Part shown: positions 45,643-58,740 of the stretch, one piece after another
Layout: each line of letters opens with the position of its first letter
Position numbering within the stretch: position 1 is the first letter of the stretch
Origin: Penium margaritaceum
Lineage: Eukaryota; Streptophyta; Zygnematophyceae; Desmidiales; Peniaceae
DNA length: 64,000 nucleotides
Assembly: GCA_023375785.1 (NCBI GenBank)
Contig: SZWC01002434.1
Coordinates: 126,765-190,764, forward strand
Direction of reading: 5' to 3'
Made by a program: the position numbers and the translations under genes
The notes under the pieces: generated by a model
What the model was told of the DNA's origin: nothing
Databases searched by the model: none
What the model saw: only the letters and a program-made list of their open reading frames with translations

Positions 45643-48600
45643 AAGGTGGCCAAAATCTCTTCAGGAGTCCGCGGGTCGCTCTGCGGCAGGTGTGTGGCAT
45701 GGCCGAGATGACCACTCATTCTGGCGTGCCGCAGTCCAGCAGAAATGGATATCAGCCTAACAGCTCCCCAGAGGGGACAAGGAGCTATTCATAATGAGAA
45801 CACGTCCTTAAAGGTCGCGAACTCTGCCGCCTCCCCGCAGCTAGTTATCATTACTGCAATGGAAGATTTAGCCGAGGGGAAGGGCCCATTATCTCAAAAT
45901 TCAAGAAATTTAAGGGCTCGTGCAGCAGTTTGGTCATATTCGAGCGATACTAGAGTGATATTGGAATTATATTGTTTGATGTATCAAGTGATGTTAACCA
46001 ACTCATCGATCATGAATGACATCATGCTTCTGCGTTGTTGTGGCGAAGTTCCTTCCTGATATCTTACGAGGTAAGAGGCGCATTCCGACGGATAACGCGT
46101 AGTGTTCCATAGCCACCGTGAACACCGTTGACTGTTGCGAAAACATGACACGGATGGAACCCGCGGCTTTCGCACAGGTAACGAAGTAGGATTTTGGACG
46201 GGTCGGAAAAAGTCAAAACCCATTTGCCATTGCATGAAAAAAAGGCTGGGCAAGCATAGGGCCGCACAAATTGACCGGCAAAAGCGTTGACCGCAGGCGC
46301 CTACAGGCGGAAAACATAGATCACAGCGATAGGCGTCAAGGTCGGGCACCTTAAGAGTTTGTCGGCCGCCCAGAAGAGCGTTAAAAATATGGCTGTTTTA
46401 TTTTTCATATTGATACATCGTCGTGTCGATTATAAAAAACACGGGTGTCGGGTGATGGAGCATTGTCGATACAAAGAGGTGGAAAACATACCTTGACGAT
46501 GCTTTCTTGTACATCACTTGGGGGGATCTGTTCAGAGGTGATGGTTCATAAGAATACGTGCAAGCTAACTACAGTTGACTCGTTGTAAGGTTTGTTTTTT
46601 TAAGAAACAACTACTCAAACAGTTCCTAGTATCTCGGAGTATCACCATCACCAAACTGCTGCACGAACCCTAAGCTTGGAAAGGAAATACTTGAATACCT
46701 CCAAGAAGATTTGAGAGATTGCAACCATCCGATCAGAATAAACCAACCATTGCTAAGCGAACTGTGGATCAGAATGCGCACAATGATTACTTCTCAAAAG
46801 AAAATACAAGTCACATAGAGGATGTAGCCATGTATGAATGTTAGCGTGCAGAACACTAAAACAATATGAGCTTTGAGTGTATTCAAGAACAAGAACATGA
46901 TAATTTTACATCAACAAGTACTACAAAAAATGTATCTCTTCTCTTAAGACCTAGAAAGCCTTTGAGAAACTTCATTATCACCAAGCTAGTTTTGCATTTG
47001 CAATAACATAAATGTGACTAGAAAAATAAATTTTCATATGATCAATGTGGGACAACTTTGCGTCATTTAACTGTGATAAATTTCAATCAGAAAAAATGAG
47101 AAGTACATTAAAAATTGGTATGATTATTCTTTTCACACCTAAATTATGTCAAACAGGTGTCACTTGCGCCTTTCACATCTCATGATATCATCCTCAAGAC
47201 CTCAAAATCTAGGAAGAACGATAGAAAATACCAGTCATTTTGAAAAAAATTATATATATTGTATATCACGCCCTTAAGTATGAAAAATTATTAAAATCAT
47301 AACATTAGTACGCAAACCATGCAAGAGAATATTGTGTAACATTAAACTTGTCAGATATTTTCATCCTGAAGTCTTTTACATTCATTTAATGCAAAAATAC
47401 CACTCATTCAACATTTCAAAAAACATTTTATTTTTACATAACTCTCATGTTGAAAACAGATGGGTTTATTTTGGCATTGAAATGTTTTAGCACAATTTCA
47501 ATAACATAAATGTTATGTTTTGTGAAACATATAAATGGCCAATAAAAAAATTTCCCATGCACTACATGTTTTCATGTATTAGATGTGCAAAATATGTTTT
47601 TAAAATTTTATTAATGGAATATGTATGTATAGGAAACATTTCACAAAAATGTACAAGTTTTGTGGTTATGAAAATCTTCAATATCCATCTGATGATCGTC
47701 GTCCTCAAATCTGAGAGGTGAAGGGAGTGGAAAATTTTAATGTAAATCCAAAAATACTATGATCTTTTATGTGGCATTAGACTTGAAAATGTGATCAAGA
47801 TAGTATTTTTAGGTGTTTGATTGCATAAAAACGACTTTAACGATTAAAAACAACTATGATGTAATTATTACATACTTCAAATACTTTAGGATCCAACTTG
47901 AAGGAGCCCCTAAACTCGAAAAAAATATTTGTTAGATCCTCATTCAAATCTAACTTCAAAATAAATAATGGTCGCATTCAAAGTAAAACAAGTGTAGCCA
48001 TTGAAAAATCATCCGGTCATTCGACTTGTGAGGGGTGTCAGGGCCTTGTTTCCATGCGGAGTTGCCATGTGTGATACATTGATGAGAATTCATGATTTAC
48101 GTATATGTCCCATGACAAACCTTTCCATTCCTACTGCGGTGCGCCATCGCCAAAACGACTAAGGGAGCCATTCATACCCTCTCCGTGGACGGCTATTCTT
48201 AGGGCACACATCTTGGCTCCTAACTTGGTTACAAAGAGGCCCAGTTCTGTAAGATAAGCATATGAGCCAAGGCTTTGTGAAGAAGAAAATTAAGGTTCTT
48301 TTGGCTATTCAGACCCCAATAAAATGATGTTCGATCACTCGTAAAAAGTAAAATGAGAAAACAAATGTTTGGACCAATTCTAAATACCAACATAAAATTG
48401 GAGTAACGAAGCGACCCTTTGCAAAGTATAACAAGACAACTTGGTTGATGAGCAAAAGGCTTAATTAGACAAATTGAAATGTCCATGGCGCTTTGCTTAG
48501 GTGATTAAAAACCACCTAAGAAAACCTTGCTCAAAATATGAGTATCAACCAGAAGAGTAAAGCAAGTCCCTATTTTACACGTAGTTTACTTTGACACTGC

Positions 48601-48700
48601 CAAAGGGAAAAAGAGGTTCAAGCTCCTCCTTGCCTCCTTATCATTTCTTTCAATTGTCTCAAGAAGAAGGCTTTCCCACTTCCTCCCTACTTAATAGAGT
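45643..48700. other. No gene recognised; AT-rich from about 46380
   Basis: 45643-46380 has moderate GC and short open frames (45745-46059 plus, 45984-46349 minus) without known domains. A 22-base phrase GTGCCGCAGTCCRGCAGAAATG at 45726-45747 also occurs at 45024-45045. From 46400 to 48700 the sequence is strongly AT-rich and looks like neutral intergenic DNA. Confidence 0.45.
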
Positions 48701-48709
48701 TGAAGACTT

Positions 48710-48990
48710 ATGGAGGAGAAGAGGGAACTAACCCCCATCTCCCCCCCTTCCCTAAGGATTAACAACCCATAGGGAAGAAAGGGTGCAACCTCCCCTCCCC
48801 ACCTTTCACATGGGCCGACAGTCCATCGGGAAGGACAGGGGGCGGCTCCTCTCCCCTTTCCCCCTCTTACTTGCAGTGATGGCCCAAGGCAGAGAGGGAC
48901 GGGAACCCTTTCCCCCTTTTTGCAATGTCTTCAATACAAATGGGCAAGTGAGGGACGGCCTCCATCCATTTCCCCTTCCTCATGGTATTA
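48710..48990. repeat. Degenerate minisatellite, about 58-bp unit, five copies
   Basis: The module GGGAAGGACAGGGGGCGGCTCC followed by CTCTCCCCTTTCCCC recurs near 48712, 48774, 48830, 48890 and 48945. A possible further copy is at about 50320-50360. The open frame 48783-49244 runs through it and is probably not a gene. Confidence 0.6.
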
Positions 48991-49399
48991 ATGATTTTCT
49001 AAGCCTAGAGATAAATGAGAGTTCACTTCTAGCCCCCCAAAACTGGCGAAAACATCAAGGAAAGGAGAGGGATGATCCTCTCATGTATCACTTCCTTGCT
49101 ACATCATCAGCACGGGTAAGGTGGAAAGGAAAGGGAGTAACTCTTCCTGTTATGAGGTGCGATTACTATGCTGGTATCAAGCTTCGATATGGTGAGGACG
49201 GCACTGCATTCAAAGCAATGTACAGAAAGTTACGGATTTTATAGTGAATTCCCTGGACCACGCCTACTAAGAATTCTCTCCTGTACTGGCCATATAAATT
49301 CTGGCAACCAACCTTGAAATAGTCTAAAGGGCCTGATGTGTAATATAGTGTGCTGGCATGAGCAAGGGGGTTGCGCATGCCTCTGGTTAGCTCTAGCAT

Positions 49400-50368
49400 G
49401 GAGGGGAGCTACCTACTACGCAACATTCTAGAGCTACCCTGGTCATGGAGTCCTCTTACTGACTAGGCAAGACTCATGCACCCTTGGCATGAGGTCCACA
49501 CTACATCACCATCATCATGCATGAATCCTGGGCCATTTAGCCTGCATGGGCCAATCTGGTCTAAGCTTTAGGAGGCTCCTGATAGACGGACTTGATGCAA
49601 CAGCATGGGAAGATCAACGGCCGTCAGAGGAAAGCCTGAAGAGCAAGTAACCTCTTTGGGAAACTTCACCTGAAGACCTGACAAAGCTTCCTAAAGGAGG
49701 AAGCTTCTCCTTAAAGCAGCGGGGATGCCAGTAACAACTCCGAACTAAAGGAAGCTACACCTAAAAGGAAGCTTCCCAATGATGAAGCATACCTGAACCA
49801 CCTGAAGGAAGTTTCTCCTTTAGGTGGTCAAATTACCAGGACCTCAGGTATAAAAGGAGAAGCTCCTCTAAGATCACATCTATCTCAGCATTCTAGCATT
49901 CGGTAAGAACTCAGCTCTACTCAAGCCCCTGACTTTGGGGCCCTGATTAAGACTCTGCTGAAGATCCCTCCAAGGCCCCTATAAGCCTAGCAAGGCCTGC
50001 CAGCCTTGGTGGAGGCTACCCTAGAGGCTAGTTATCCTGGAGACAGCGCCAACATCCTTGCCACGACGGCCTACAAGGCCTAGCTAGGCGTTGCCCCTAT
50101 GTTGGAAAGGAGCTGTACTAGCCTAGTGTGCTAAGAATTCCATGTGTGATACTTGTACTTTGTATCAATCAAGATTTCAATCCAGCTTTCCCAACCCTTT
50201 CCCTGCTATTGTACATACTGCACTACTAATCACCCAAACATCCTACCAGCGAGGGTCCTAGCCCTTGCTACCTGTCTCACAAAATCAACACTTCCAACCT
50301 CCCACATCGTTCTCGCTTATGATGGACAGGAGAGGGTGGGGATTCAATCTCCACCTTCTTCTTTGACA
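49400..50368 (+). repeat. LTR of an unidentified LTR retroelement (element H)
   Basis: The right end TTCTTTGACA at 50368 is followed by CTAC and the primer site TGGTATCAAGGGGG (50373-50386). It has an upstream control region and TATA box (49849-49857) in the usual order. Left edge not visible; 49400 is a guess. No gag or pol motifs follow, so it is a near-solo, broken remnant. Confidence 0.6.
49660..49857 (+). promoter_or_regulatory. TATA box with four heat-shock-type dyads
   Basis: GAANNTTC occurs at 49660-49667, 49700-49707, 49768-49775 and 49808-49815, with a near miss at 49751-49758. TATAAAAGG follows at 49849-49857. In the fourth, an extra GAA precedes (GAAGGAAGTTTC), giving three consecutive units. 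These are the half-site arrangements bound by heat-shock factor. Two dyads lie in short stem-loops (49691-49715, 49798-49827). Confidence 0.55.
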
Positions 50369-50372
50369 CTAC

Positions 50373-50386
50373 TGGTATCAAGGGGG
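50373..50386 (+). other. tRNA primer-binding site of element H
   Basis: TGGTATCAAGGGGG, resembling the initiator-Met-tRNA 3' complement over its first eight bases. Confidence 0.55.
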
Positions 50387-50640
50387 TGGTGAGAAGAGTG
50401 TATTCTTTCCTCATCCTCTTGTCCATAGCATGGATGCGGCTAAGGGGGAGTCAAGGGGAGATAGCTTCCAATCCCTTCCCCATTACTCTCCTTATGGCAT
50501 CTTGTATGCCATTCATGGATATTGGAGAGTTTGTTCTTATTGCCATGTCAGTAGCAAGAGACAAAGAGGAGATAATAAATTTTCCTTTCTCCAAGGACAA
50601 ATAAAATGTTATGGGGTTGTGATTTGGATGGAGTAGGACG

Positions 50641-50790
50641 TGCACAAGTGGCACAATGGTAGAGTGACCAAATGCAATTGAGATGATGAGTGTTCTTACT
50701 TATAGGTGATATTTTCTTCTCAAGTCTTGGAGCCTAGCTTGTAGCACATCCTCATTCGATTTTAGGTTAGACCGTTGTAAAAATTGGTGT
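50641..50790 (+). repeat. Possible tRNA-derived SINE remnant
   Basis: TGGCACAATGG fits the RNA polymerase III A box. A weak B-box-like GTCTTGGAGCC lies about 75 bases on. No cloverleaf can be drawn and no poly-A tail is seen, so this is tentative. Confidence 0.25.
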
Positions 50791-51424
50791 AGAGCTTATT
50801 GTCAGACCAACATCATTCTGAGAATTTCTTATTTCTTTTTTCAAAATGGCCTCATTTCTTCATAGAAAAAGTGAAAAACAAATTGTTTTCCAAGACGGCA
50901 CTGGGTAATACTTGTGCACGTTCTAACGCAATTAACCTTAGGATTCTCAAGTATCTAGCAAGAAAGAGACACATAACATTCTCACCATCTTCACTATCCA
51001 TAAACCCTCTATTGGCATGAGCGTTAACTATGCTAAGCGAGAGCTTCAGCATGGCACAGTCGGTTTGATGATCCCACAACAAGAGAAAACTGAACTTAAT
51101 CATTCCAACAGCTTCAATAACTCTAACAATCCAACACAAAATCCAACAACAAAACGTGGAGACTGATTATCTTCCCTTGTAGATAATGGCTCAGACCTAA
51201 AATTTGCAGATACTTTTGTACCTGAAGACTCATTTCAACTTGAAAACCTACTGACAACCTGTATTGGTTGATGCCCAAGACTAATTAAAGGCTTGACTAT
51301 CTTGAAGAGGTGGTCAGAATACGTCTAAGACTGGAGACCAACCTTACTAGAGCTGCCTCTTTGGATATTGATCATCTTTCAGCAAGGAATTGTGTGTAAG
51401 ATAGTGAAACACTACCCCAAAAAC
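50791..51424. other. Spacer, nothing recognised
   Basis: AT-rich, with no domain-bearing open frame. Confidence 0.45.
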
Positions 51425-52120
51425 CTGTCTCGAACACTTTCCCCTCTTGCCCTCCTTCTCTCCATGAGTGATCTCTTACATCTAGGAACACATCAAACAA
51501 TACACTTCTCATGTGCATGAAAATGAAACACTTACTACCCACACAAGGATACACCATAAACGTGTTCCATACATTTCTCCTCCTCCCCCCTTCCTCTTCC
51601 CATCAGTTTTCACTCACACAAAAGAACATATTCAAGTATACAATGTTGAATACAGTGTATGAAAACGATACATTTAGTACAAGGATAATGAAGAACCACA
51701 TGTAAAATTGGCCCATACACTTTCCCCTCCTCCCCATCCCCCTTTCCCAATCAATGATGAAAAAAACCAAGGAACATTTCCATCTATATAATACAAATGT
51801 GTATGTAAATGATGCACTTACTATCTGGACAGGGACACACTATCCCATACATTTACCACATACCCTTTTCCCTCCTTCCCCCTCTCCTCCTCTCCTCATC
51901 AATGTTCAATTACAACAAGGACCATATCCAAATTTACACCACATGTGTTTGAATTCGATAGAATTACTACTTAGAAAGTTACACACTACCCCATACACTT
52001 GCTCCATACACTTTCCCCTCGACCTCCCTTGCTCCCCCACTATGAAACTCCGAAGAAATTACAATGAGAGCACTATTAGGCTTACACATAGGTCCACGTG
52101 TGTATTCGAAGGTGTAACTT
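51425..52120. repeat. 145-bp tandem repeat, about five copies
   Basis: CCATACACTTTCCCCTCCTC-type phrases start at 51567, 51712, 51857 and 52003, a constant spacing of 145-146, with a more diverged unit near 51430. Each unit also has a CACATGTGT/GTATGAAAA-type segment and an ACTTACTA phrase. Non-coding. Confidence 0.8.
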
Positions 52121-53060
52121 AAATATCTTTTGTGGGATGCATGGATAACGTGGATGGAATGTCAAAACATTTATCATTATCATGTTGATGTGGCGATCAA
52201 GACATCATGTTTTGCAAAAGTTTCAAAATCAATGAAGATTCTTATAATAGACGAGTTCATCAATAATAAATTAAAATATATCAAATGAAAAATTATTCAG
52301 AAGGATCAAGGTGCACATTATAACACTCATACATCCCATTGTGCTTGATGTTCAAACGTAAGCCTGACTGTTTACACCATAGCTTGTGTCATGGCTATAT
52401 CATGACTTGTTGAACACTTGCTGTTGAGCATGAAAACTCCAATTGAAGAGGTCTCATATCTTAGTAGATGTACAGAATGTGTACTTGAAGAGTCTCATCA
52501 TCATTTCAAAATGGTAACATATGCTTTGGAAACATCCTGGCTTTTTGTCACGAACCTATATGCATGCGGACATGTGAGAGGTATGATGAAGTAGTATTCA
52601 TGGTTCATGAGAATGTTGGTTGAGGTAAAGTTACATGCATGATATCATTTGATATATGGTTCTGGTCAAAATCATTCATATCCCACCAAATGATATCCCA
52701 CCGCTCGTGACTGGTGGATTCAAATCGTGGCAACCATTAAGTACTTATGGAAGTTGAATAAAATTTGAGAGAGGAAAGGTGTATTTATGGCTCCTTAACA
52801 ATTAGAAATATGGCAAAACTATGGATGAAACGTTAAAGTTCATTTTTTAATATAAATTGATTCATTGTAGGTCAAAAATTAAATAAATTCAAGGAAGAAC
52901 ATGTCATGGCCATTCATAGGTGAAGATTCCAATCAGAGTCCATGACATGCGCTCAACCAATGTCATTTCAAATTTCTACTTTTATAGAAAGAGCACACTG
53001 CCTTATTGAGTTATAACAACCAAAAGATTATTCATCAGTTTCATGGTTTTACACAAACTA
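52121..53060. other. AT-rich spacer
   Basis: No gene, RNA or clear repeat seen. Confidence 0.5.
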
Positions 53061-54590
53061 TGTAGCGGGGGGGGGCGGTTTGGCCCTCCCTCCTTGTTGA
53101 TGAAAGGGGTGGTTGCACACCACCCCTCACGTCAGCGAGGGCTGGACGACTGCCAGCACTTTGCTGGCTGCCAGCCGACCGGCTCGACGGCCGGCGGCCG
53201 GCCAAGTGACCTGTTGGCCTTTAGTTGGCTAGCTGACAATCACCAATCGCGGCCTTAGCCCGATCAGTGGACCAGGGGCCACAAGGGCCTTGAGGGCGAG
53301 GCCTCGTGGCCTCGTGCCCTCGCCCTCCCCTCACCATCCTTGTAAGAGAGCAAGCGGGGATGAGGGATAGGGGGAGCATGGGTGAGAGAAAGGAAGAGGG
53401 AAGCGCACAAGAGGAGTTGGCGCAAAATTGTCAATCATGGCTCTTATGCGACGATTCTACGCCAACTCGTAAACGATGAAACTCGAGTTCGTTTAGAGTG
53501 AACTATGAGTTTTGAAACCAGGAAATGCATGAAAATGCACGAGTTCGAGGTACAACCCCTCGCTTTGGGTCTCAAAACCTAGGATACGGGTAAAAACAAT
53601 AATTGGCCTCCTGAGACTCAAAATATTTGAGTCTCCCTACTCTGGCTTGTTGATGATGATTGTCCCTCGGTCTTGCAAAAGGGGTAAACCCTTGACGCAA
53701 GCTTAAAACACCATTCTGTGAACTCCGACAACAACTGCAGAGTAGGAGCTGGAGACGCGACCTGTTATAGTGGTTCTCCAAGCCAGATTACCCTCGCAAC
53801 AAAGATTTTGATGGAAATGGTGGCTACACCATATATAGAACGCCACCGGCACCTAGAGGAAGCAGCAAAAACGCCATAAGGGACTACGTTATCCAAAATT
53901 TACTGATTGAAGCGGTGTAAAGTGCGTTCGAGAGCAGGAAAAATTTGTTACTTGGTGGAATAGTTTTCTTCTAGCCTCTCCTCTCTTCGACTAGGCTAGG
54001 TGGATTTTCTTTGGGTGGGATGGGGAGTTTCCAATCTAAAAAACAACTAAATTCTACCCATTTTCAAGGCTCGTTCAAAACTCTTTCATCCAAAATATGG
54101 GACAGATTCCCAAGCTTATGAATTCTCATGGCCTGAGAGCACCCTAAAAAGGAGGCGGACACCTTGAAGATTTTTGATGGCTCTGCGACGCTACCAGCTC
54201 AAGAGAAATGCCACCTAAGAATGCGAGGGGCGTCAAGGAGCGTGAAGAGAATACTAAGGAATACTAGAAGACACGAGGAAGACAAGAAGTTGGAAGAGAG
54301 AGTGGAGGACTTGCTAGTAATTGTTAGAGATCCTCTTTTCACTCTTTGCTCTTGTTTTGTGAGCGACACTCACATTCTTTCTCATTCCTTATCTTGTTAT
54401 TTTATGTTTTATTGTATTCTAGTCATAATCATTTGCGGTGAGTCACGACTTAGGAATACTAGTTTGAAAATCCACGCCCTTATACTAATGTGGCGGCCTA
54501 GGAAAACAGGAATTGACTTTATAATTACCTCACCGATCTTGAGAACAAAGGGTTTGTGGGAGGTGATCCCTCCTTAAAGTTGTGGGGTGA
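53061..54590 (+). repeat. 5' LTR of element D
   Basis: Starts TGTAGCGGGGGGGGG; a TATATA box lies at 53830. Aligned with 61318-62045 up to about 53770. The remaining stretch to the gag start is LTR and leader, with the boundary not visible. Confidence 0.7.
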
Positions 54591-55974
54591 TCCCCACATT
54601 GAATCTCATGTGCTAGTTGCACGGACGATGAGATGGCAAGTTCTGGACAGTCAAAGACCAACAAGGGCAAGGTGGTGACGGCCTTACAACACACCCCTGG
54701 CAGACTGCAAGTCTTGGGAGCCACCGTCGCAAGAACGGTTGCCAAACCAAAGGCAACTGTACCGCCAAAGGTAACTGTTTCCAACCTCGACGACACTGAG
54801 AAGCATGCGGAGGTCGTAGATCATCGACGTGCACGTGGAGGACCGCCATACAATGAACGACGCGATGTACGAGAACCTCCTGGAGGGGGATCTCGACGAA
54901 GAGGATGACGTCGATGATGGCGAAGGCGTCGAGGATCGTGATGATTGCAATCGTCATGCAACAAAATCCATGTGATTGTTTTAGAAGGGTAAGGCGCTCG
55001 CTACATTGCCTGAAGTTGCTGACGATAGCAAGATTGCTCAGAGTAGTAAGGGCGCCAAAAGCAGCTATGCGGGAAATTCTCTCGTGAACGAGCCAGACGA
55101 TGACGTCGAAAAGGCAATTTGCAATGACTGCCGTAGGCTTGTGGATTTTGCTGCTGAAGCGGCGGGCTGAGTGAAGATCACCACGAACAATGGTTATATG
55201 GTGCCACTCTTAGGAGAGGGGATGAACCTCCCTGTCCACGATGTGGTCACAATGGGGCAGGCCAGCATCCACTTGAGCGTTGTCGCAAATGATAGTCTCC
55301 TCTGAAAGGTGGCACTCCTTGGAGTCGTGTACGTAAACCATACCCTCCTATATTGAGTAAAGGTGCATGGATAACGCGAGGCCCTGGAGGCTATCGCCAA
55401 TGCTCTAATGACATCAGAGCTTAAGTTTGTGTTTGCCAATTTGCTAGCCAATGTCGGACAGAGCATCATAGAAGTTGACCGTGATCGCCAGTTGTAGCGC
55501 CAGGATGCCCATGAGGCAAACTGTCAATGCAACGACCTCGATAAGGCGTTGTAGAGTGTGACCCAAGTGTGGATGCAGCAGCAAGTGCAGCACGACGAAG
55601 CTCTAGACGCCACTGCCGGTGGCAACGATGACTTGTCTAATTCGATGAATTTGGGGCCGGTCATTAACACGTCCTTCCTCCCCAGTGTGGAGATCTTTTA
55701 GAAGGGCGTGAAGCAGATGGATTGGCTGAACCGCATGGAGCATCCCTATGCATCTATAAGGCTCCATTAAGTTAGTAGGGCAACCTTGCCATGACTCGGC
55801 TTGAAGACAAGCTCTTCAAGTATGTGGTCAAGGAGTGGAGTGCGCAGAGGCCTCACCTCGAGTGGCAGCCCATGCCGTGGGAAACGTTCTTTGTAATCAT
55901 GCGTAGAAAGTGTACCCAGTGTGAGGAGACTCGGTGTACCTTCCACAAGATCAAGGACTTCAGACATCTGGGTA

Positions 55975-56434
55975 CCCTACTGATCTTGATGTTCGATTAT
56001 AAATAAATTTTGGGTCCATTTTTCTCGCCGATTTTTTTTTCATCGAATTTTCAAAGTACACCCTAATTAATTAAATATTGGGCTTGGGCTCAAGAAATTC
56101 ATTGAAAATCGGAATGTTGTGGAAAAAAATACTGAGCGGCCGCTCATCGCCGATGAACAGCTGCGCTCGTCACTGCTGCATGCCGCGAAAACCAAGATTT
56201 TACGTCAGTCCTGTTAGTCTGACGCGGCCAGCCATTTCAGACTGACAAGACTCATGCGAAATCCGGGACTTCACGGTGTTTGAGACCGACCCTCGTCGAA
56301 TATAAGGATTGCATTTTTTCGTTGAACGAATCCGAAGGTGCTACCTAAATAACATTTGTAAAAAAACTGGTGCTCGAAAATATAGATTCCCTAAATTATG
56401 GATTTTAAAAAATCGAATTTCAAGATCAGTAGGG
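55975..56434. mobile_element. MITE inserted in gag of element D, 460 bp
   Basis: Ends CCCTACTGATCTTGA (55975-55989) and its exact complement (56420-56434), flanked by TA on both sides (55973-55974, 56435-56436). Similarity of the ends continues as TTCGATT after two mismatches. The gag sequence resumes directly at ACTCGCTTGAGGCC. No coding capacity: a non-autonomous TA-target element, Tc1/mariner-like by target. Confidence 0.88.
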
Positions 56435-58098
56435 TAACTCGCTTGAGGCCTACTTGAGCAAGTTTACCGCACTCGTGGAGGAAGCCAAAAGCTTCACCGA
56501 GACCGACAATACCCAGACCTTCAAGTACCCAGAGTGCTTCCTTCTGGAGTACTTACGCGATGGTCTTGTTAGTGAGAAAATAAAGGAGAAAACCACCATG
56601 ACCGCAACGGGCCAAGCTTGGACAAGCTGCAGGGCATTGCGAGACTACATGAGCAAAGTGTATATGGCAAAACTGAAGCATTACTGAGATGTACGACCAA
56701 ATGCGCATGTAAAGCAAGGCCGCGATGCATGCATGGAGGCTGTAGCGGTTGGAGGAACAGCCGGGTAGCACGACGAGGTCGATGAGAAGTACCTGGTAAA
56801 CCCCTCGACCAAGAAGACTGGCCGGAACAAGCCCCCCAACCACAAGCATGGATGCAAAAATGACGAGTTGCAGGTGGCGCGCGAGTGTCGTAACACGACC
56901 TTCCGCAAGGGACTATGCCACAACTGCATGCAGCATGGACACTTTAGTGCTCAATGCCCTGAGGATCCTAATGATGGACAAGAGGCCGCGGCGTTAGCCG
57001 CAACCGCGGTACCTCGTGGGGAGGCTACTATAGGAGGCCGCAGATAGGGCCATGGATAGGGTCGCGATCGCGGTTGCGGACCCGGTCATGGAAACGAACA
57101 AGGCCATGGGGCGGGTTTTCCCCACCACTGAGGGAAGTAAGTGGGGACCACTCAGGGTTAAAATTAGATCACGACTGTGGATTCATGTTTTTACACAAGG
57201 ATGTTTAGCAATTTGAGTTTTTTACGAGTTCAAATTTCTATGGTGTTTTCTGTCCTCTTATTGAACCTCATTCTGCACTTGTTGATCAACATTTTCTAGT
57301 AAATCTTGCATCACCAGACGAGTTGCTTGACCGAACCTGCTCAGTGGTGATGACACCAACCATGGTGCAAAAATTGTGTAATACTATAATTGAAGCAAAT
57401 ACCCTCAAAGCGATGAGTTGAATCACGTTTGCGGTACCTTTAGTCAAAAAGTTCGACCTTGTGAAATTTAAAGACCGGAAGGTGCTAGCCGAATTCACAC
57501 ATTTCCACAAGATGTGGACAAGAGTAAGTGAATCATGGAGGTGCGACGTCCACCATCCAGATTTCATGTCTATCACAAACTCGGCTTGTCATTGTCAAAC
57601 CTGTTCACTCAAAAGAGTGGAGGGAACATGCCGATGCAGTTCAAAGGACACCTAGCTGGTGCTCTCAGGAACGTACTTGTTAACACTTGAGGAGATGACT
57701 CCATTTTTAGCCTTGGCTTTACCTGACAGGTTGGACTAAAGTACTAGCCATAGAATGGCACAATTGTCATTGGTGACAACCGTACGGTACTTGTGATCGA
57801 TACTTGTAAAGCGAAAATTTTTATTCAAGGGTATACATAGAGTTTCACACTGAAGTTACTCAACCTTCTTGACTTGTTTGATGTGGTGCTAGGCGATCCC
57901 TGGCTCTTCGAAAACAAGACTCTAATGTGCTTGGATTCAAAGCGTTTGATCCTCCAAAAAGGACGGCGTCGCTTTACATTGATTCCGAGTACGGAATTAT
58001 CGCCGACCCGACTCAAAACCTATGCTAGCTTGCCTACGATGCAAGTGAAGAGACGTATTGGACAAGGTTGCCAATAATTCTTGGCTCAGCTATAGAAA

Positions 58099-58740
58099 GT
58101 GGAGGACGACGTGAAGGAAGACATGCCACAAAAGATGAAATCCCTATTGGCAGAGATCTTGGATGTATTCTTAGACTTACGGACTAGGCTTCCACCAGTA
58201 AGAAACATTAGCCACACGATCCTACTACAACCAAATGTGACCCTTCCTTTCAGACCCATGTATTGCCTTCATCCAGTAGAAAGGCAAGAGGCCAAACGCC
58301 AAATCAAAGAGTACCTTGCAAAAGGATGGATCGAGCAAAGTAGCTCGTCGGACGGTGTGCCGATCCATTTTATGAATGAAAAGGACAGTGGTTTACGCAT
58401 GTGCGGGGATTAACGGGCGTTGAATAAGCTGGCGATGAAAAATCGATTGCCCTTACCACGGATTAAGGACCTTTTTAACCAAATCCAAGGGGCAAAAGTA
58501 TTTGTTTCTTGGATTTGTTCCAAGGGTACCATCAAATGTGCATCACAGAAGATGATATTCCTTAAATTACGTTTCAAGCACACATGGGATATTATCAGTT
58601 CTAGGTGTTATGCTTCGGGTTAACAAACGCCCCGAAAACCTTCAAAGGAGAAATGAAGCGAACTTTCGCCAAGCAACTCCATTAGTTTGTCTTGGATTAC
58701 CTAGATGATATCCCATTTTTCTCCAAATCAATGGAAGAGC
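58099..58740 (+). pseudogene. Ty3/gypsy reverse transcriptase remnant (element D)
   Basis: Recognised by the thumb-proximal entry segment VTLPFRPMYCLHPVERQEAK, the EYLAKGWIEQSSS motif, NKLAMKNRLPLPRIKDLFNQ and the YLDD catalytic box near 58699, in normal order. Confidence 0.85.

Noticed and set aside
48783-49244. 153-codon open frame as a gene
   Set aside because: Half of it is the ~58-bp minisatellite and the rest has no recognisable domain.
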